DNA from: an archaeon
GTDB lineage: Archaea > Micrarchaeota > Micrarchaeia > Norongarragalinales > SBBD01
Length of the DNA: 7,288 nt
Assembly: GCA_005239845.1 (NCBI GenBank)
Contig: SBBD01000045.1
Span: 1-7,288 of the forward strand
Direction: 5' to 3'
Shown one piece after another: positions 5,105 through 7,288 of this stretch. Below the pieces are notes generated by a model, which searched no databases, had not been told where the DNA came from, and was given only the letters and a program-made list of their open reading frames with translations. Made by a program: the position numbers and the translations under genes. Positions within the stretch are counted from its first letter, which is position 1. Each line of letters opens with the position of its first letter.

Positions 5105-7042
5105 ATGCACGGTTGGGCTGGCAATGTGTTGCGGGTTGATCTCAACCGAGAAAAGGTGGTCAAGCAGCCGTTAGACCCACAGGTCGCGCGCGATTTCATA
5201 GGCGGCCGAGGTTTGAATTCAAAGGTTCTTTTCGACGAGGTGAAGCCCGGGATAGACCCGCTAGGTCCGGAAAACGTCTACTGCATGTCTTCGGGCCCGC
5301 TCACCGGGACGGCAATCAGCCTTTCGAGCAGAATCCAGGTCAGCACGATTTCCCCGCTCAGCTACATCCTCGGCGACGGGAACTCCGGTGGCGACTTTCC
5401 AGCGCTGCTCAGGCGCGCGGGTTACGATCAAATAGTGATAACTGGCCGGGCGGGCAAGCCGAAGTATCTCTGGATTGATAACGACAAGGTCGAACTGAGG
5501 GGCGCCTCCGACGTTTGGGGCAGGAACAACTACGAGACTGTTGACATGCTCCAGGAGGACCTCGGCAATGACGTCAGGGTCGCCTCGATCGGGCAGGCCG
5601 GCGAGAACCTCGTCAGGTTCGCTTGCACGGTTTTTGACCGCCACTTCACGGCATCGAGGGGCAGCGGCGCCGTCCTCGGGTCGAAGAACCTCAAGGCGAT
5701 CGCGGTCAGGGGCACGGGAAAGATCGAGCCGGCGAAACCGGACGAGTACATGCAGCTTGTGCGCGAGGACACCCAGTTCTTCCTCACGGACAGGACCCAG
5801 CGAGAGATCCACAAGTACGGGACGCACCTCGGCGTGGTTAACTGGTATCCAGGCTACAGGTACTTCAAGAAGCTCCTCAGCAGGGAGGAAATCCCGTTCG
5901 AGCTCACGCCGGAAGGTTTCAAGAAGGACGAGATCGGGCGCTACGGGTGCTTCGGCTGCGTCGTCGCTTGCAGGGACGTCTTCAAGATACCGGAGGGGCC
6001 ATACAAGGGCGAGGTGGGGAAGGCGCTCGAGTACGAGACGATTTTCTGCACTGGAATAAACTGCGGGATAATGAAGCAGACGCCGATCAGGGTAATCAAC
6101 AACCTCTCGGACAAGTACGGGATGGACACGATCCCGCTCGGGAACGTCATCGCATTCGCGAAGGAGCTCTACAGCCGCGGAATAATCACAAAGGCGGACA
6201 CTGACGGACTTTCGCTGGATTGGGAGGAAGTGGACGACCAGATCGAGCTCATCCACAGGATTGCCATGAGGGAGGGTGTCGGGAACAAGATGGCCGAGGG
6301 GATGTACAGCTACGCAAAGATCGTCGGGAAGAACGCGATGGATTATTGTTATCACGTGAAGGGGCTGAGCCGCGGGCCGGCCCTGTATCCTGTCGGCATT
6401 TTCACTCTCGCTCACGCGACATCGACGCGCGGCGCCGACCACCTAAGGGGAAGGAGCTGGGCGTTCGGGGAGAACGACCCCGATATATTCCCGAATTGGG
6501 TGAAGACAGGGCTTATGCCGAGGGATGCCGTGCCAGCGCTCGTGCTGTCAGAGAACGCGTGCACGCTGCCCGACACAATCGGGCGCTGCAAGGGGAGCGT
6601 CAACAACTGGCCAAGCGCCGTCCCGCTGTGTTTCAAGTATCCCGTCTGGGGCGGCATAGCGAAGCTCTTGACCGCGTTGACCGGCGTCGATTACTCGGAG
6701 GCAAGTGTCGTGGAGGCGATGGAGAGGATCTACTCCATCGAGAGGGCGCTTCTTATCAGGCAAGGCATCACGCGCAGGCAGGACAGGCTCGTGCTTCCGG
6801 CAGACCAGTTGGGGACGCCGGAGGAGAAGCAGGCGCAGGAGGAGCACGCGCGCATGCTCACGGACTACTACAAGGCGAGGGGCTGGGAGCCGGAGAACGG
6901 GGTGCCGACTCGCGCCACTCTCGAGAAGTACGGGCTGAAGTACGTGGCGGACGAGCTTGCGTCGCACGGGCCGTACAAAGAGTGGGACGGGCCGCCTCTC
7001 TGGGCGCTTGACAAGTATCCGCACGGCGGCAAGCGGGCGTAA
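5105..7042 (+). CDS. aor: Aldehyde:ferredoxin oxidoreductase, tungsten bis-pyranopterin family
   Basis: The 645-residue enzyme belongs to the AOR family, which oxidises aldehydes to carboxylic acids and passes electrons to ferredoxin in the cytoplasm. Pterin-contacting residues R76, N93 and G95 fall at the same numbers as in Pyrococcus furiosus AOR, as recalled. The [4Fe-4S] ligands are CFGCVVAC (C282, C285, C289) and C495 in DTIGRC, where D490 matches a pterin-binding Asp. EYET (309-312) and H446 in RGADH correspond to the active-site Glu and His. SKNLKAI (about 193-199) is also a family block. Length exceeds the roughly 600-620 usual because of a charged C-terminal tail (about 560-645) rich in Glu, Lys and Trp. 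No ferredoxin, pterin-synthesis or partner-subunit gene is adjacent, so the subtype (AOR, FOR, GAPOR or WOR) and substrate remain open. ATG 5105 gives the standard N-terminus (GxxLRVDL). GC-rich codons throughout. Confidence 0.96.
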   Translation: MHGWAGNVLRVDLNREKVVKQPLDPQVARDFIGGRGLNSKVLFDEVKPGIDPLGPENVYCMSSGPLTGTAISLSSRIQVSTISPLSYILGDGNSGGDFPALLRRAGYDQIVITGRAGKPKYLWIDNDKVELRGASDVWGRNNYETVDMLQEDLGNDVRVASIGQAGENLVRFACTVFDRHFTASRGSGAVLGSKNLKAIAVRGTGKIEPAKPDEYMQLVREDTQFFLTDRTQREIHKYGTHLGVVNWYPGYRYFKKLLSREEIPFELTPEGFKKDEIGRYGCFGCVVACRDVFKIPEGPYKGEVGKALEYETIFCTGINCGIMKQTPIRVINNLSDKYGMDTIPLGNVIAFAKELYSRGIITKADTDGLSLDWEEVDDQIELIHRIAMREGVGNKMAEGMYSYAKIVGKNAMDYCYHVKGLSRGPALYPVGIFTLAHATSTRGADHLRGRSWAFGENDPDIFPNWVKTGLMPRDAVPALVLSENACTLPDTIGRCKGSVNNWPSAVPLCFKYPVWGGIAKLLTALTGVDYSEASVVEAMERIYSIERALLIRQGITRRQDRLVLPADQLGTPEEKQAQEEHARMLTDYYKARGWEPENGVPTRATLEKYGLKYVADELASHGPYKEWDGPPLWALDKYPHGGKRA

Positions 7043-7057
7043 TTTTGCGTTGGTCAT

Positions 7058-7083
7058 AAAAAATCCCGCCCGAATCGGGTTTT
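7058..7083. terminator. Bidirectional terminator after the oxidoreductase gene
   Basis: Six A (7058-7063), a hairpin CCCGAATCGGG (7069-7079) and four T (7080-7083) form a near-symmetrical unit. Read on + it is a stem followed by T4; read on - the same stem is followed, after five bases, by T6. It sits 16 bases after the oxidoreductase stop and lies where the minus-strand gene from the right edge would end its transcript, so it may serve both. Confidence 0.5.
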
Positions 7084-7089
7084 ACGCTA

Positions 7090-7154
7090 GGGCGCAGAGC
7101 GGGGTTCCGCGACTGACGTAGGGTACGGTTTGCGCGCCCGACGGTTCCCTCCGT
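7090..7154. other. GC-rich intergenic stretch able to fold into a three-way junction
   Basis: GGGCGC (7090-7095) pairs with GCGCCC (7134-7139). Inside are two perfect small hairpins, GCGG-GGTT-CCGC (7099-7110) and CGTA-GGG-TACG (7117-7127). A further hairpin ACGG-TTCCCT-CCGT (7141-7154) follows. No tRNA, C/D-box or other known RNA pattern fits. It may be a small structured RNA, a 3' UTR of either neighbour, or chance folding of GC-rich DNA. Strand is undetermined. Confidence 0.25.
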
Positions 7155-7189
7155 GGCTCGGCAATCAGCAGGGACGGCCCCGCACTTTG

Positions 7190-7288
7190 TCAGAAGTCCC
7201 TTGCCAGGTGAAACAGCTCCGTCAGCCCTTCCCAGCCGGGCTTGAGGCCGAGCCGTCCAAGGATTCTTTTCATCCTGCCCTTCCGGAA
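7190..7288 (-). CDS. 3' end of an unidentified gene, partial at the window edge
   Basis: On the minus strand a frame is open from the window edge to TGA at 7192-7190 and encodes 32 residues. It includes GRMKRILGRLGLKPGWEGL and ends LARDF. The basic start and regular Leu/Ile spacing look like a real C-terminal helix, and a T6-type terminator for this strand lies downstream at 7058-7083. The first ATG in view (codon 6) would give a peptide of only 27 residues, so this is more likely the tail of a longer protein than a small gene. No family is recognised. Confidence 0.45.
   Translation of the reverse strand, partial: FRKGRMKRILGRLGLKPGWEGLTELFHLARDF

Noticed and set aside
4988..5110. Longer N-terminus for the membrane protein, starting at 5110
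   Set aside because: It would run through both promoters and the palindrome and overlap the divergent oxidoreductase start; the added residues are not membrane-like.
5261..6442. 393-codon open frame on the minus strand across the oxidoreductase
   Set aside because: Antisense shadow of a confidently identified gene with strong codon bias; composition is typical of a mirrored frame.
7090..7165. A degenerate or intron-containing tRNA or C/D-box RNA after the oxidoreductase
   Set aside because: GGTTC occurs, but no valid T loop, anticodon arm or acceptor pair could be built. A CTGA is present on the minus strand without a matching C box.

Overview
The window reads as a piece of an archaeal chromosome. 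Four things point that way: an archaeal/fungal-type aspartate-semialdehyde dehydrogenase, a tungsten-type aldehyde:ferredoxin oxidoreductase, an initiator tRNA-Met interrupted by two small introns outside the anticodon loop, and AT-rich TATA elements about 31-40 bases upstream of start codons. Noncanonical tRNA introns are best known from Thermoproteota and related lineages and from some DPANN archaea. The sequence does not settle the phylum.

Layout. (1) 149-1306 (+): asd, aspartate-semialdehyde dehydrogenase, with TATA box and Shine-Dalgarno sequence. (2) 1281-1609 (+): a decayed 3' remnant of a TolB/PD40-like beta-propeller gene whose reading frame runs into the 3' end of asd and is broken by a one-base frameshift. 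(3) 1650-2534 (+): a membrane-anchored extracellular protein with a GH43/sialidase-like propeller. (4) 2626-4173 (-), convergent with (3): a secreted eight-bladed propeller with an Ig-like domain and a C-terminal membrane anchor. (5) 4247-4380 (-): initiator tRNA-Met, 131 nt before processing plus an encoded CCA, with an intron of about 28 nt in the D loop and another of 28 nt in the T loop. (6) 4415-4987 (-): a small glycine-rich polytopic membrane protein. (7) 4988-5104: a divergent promoter region with a perfect 14-bp palindrome. (8) 5105-7042 (+): aldehyde:ferredoxin oxidoreductase with all cofactor ligands. (9) 7043-7189: a likely bidirectional terminator and a GC-rich stretch that can fold. 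(10) 7190-7288 (-): the 3' end of an unidentified gene entering from the right.

The genes do not form one pathway. Asd serves amino-acid biosynthesis, the oxidoreductase serves ferredoxin-linked aldehyde oxidation, and the middle 3 kb is a run of unrelated cell-surface propeller proteins, one of them dead. No transposase, CRISPR array or phage gene is visible. The strongest unusual feature is the doubly interrupted initiator tRNA. Both introns can be folded into relaxed bulge-helix-bulge structures whose predicted cuts leave a normal mature tRNA.
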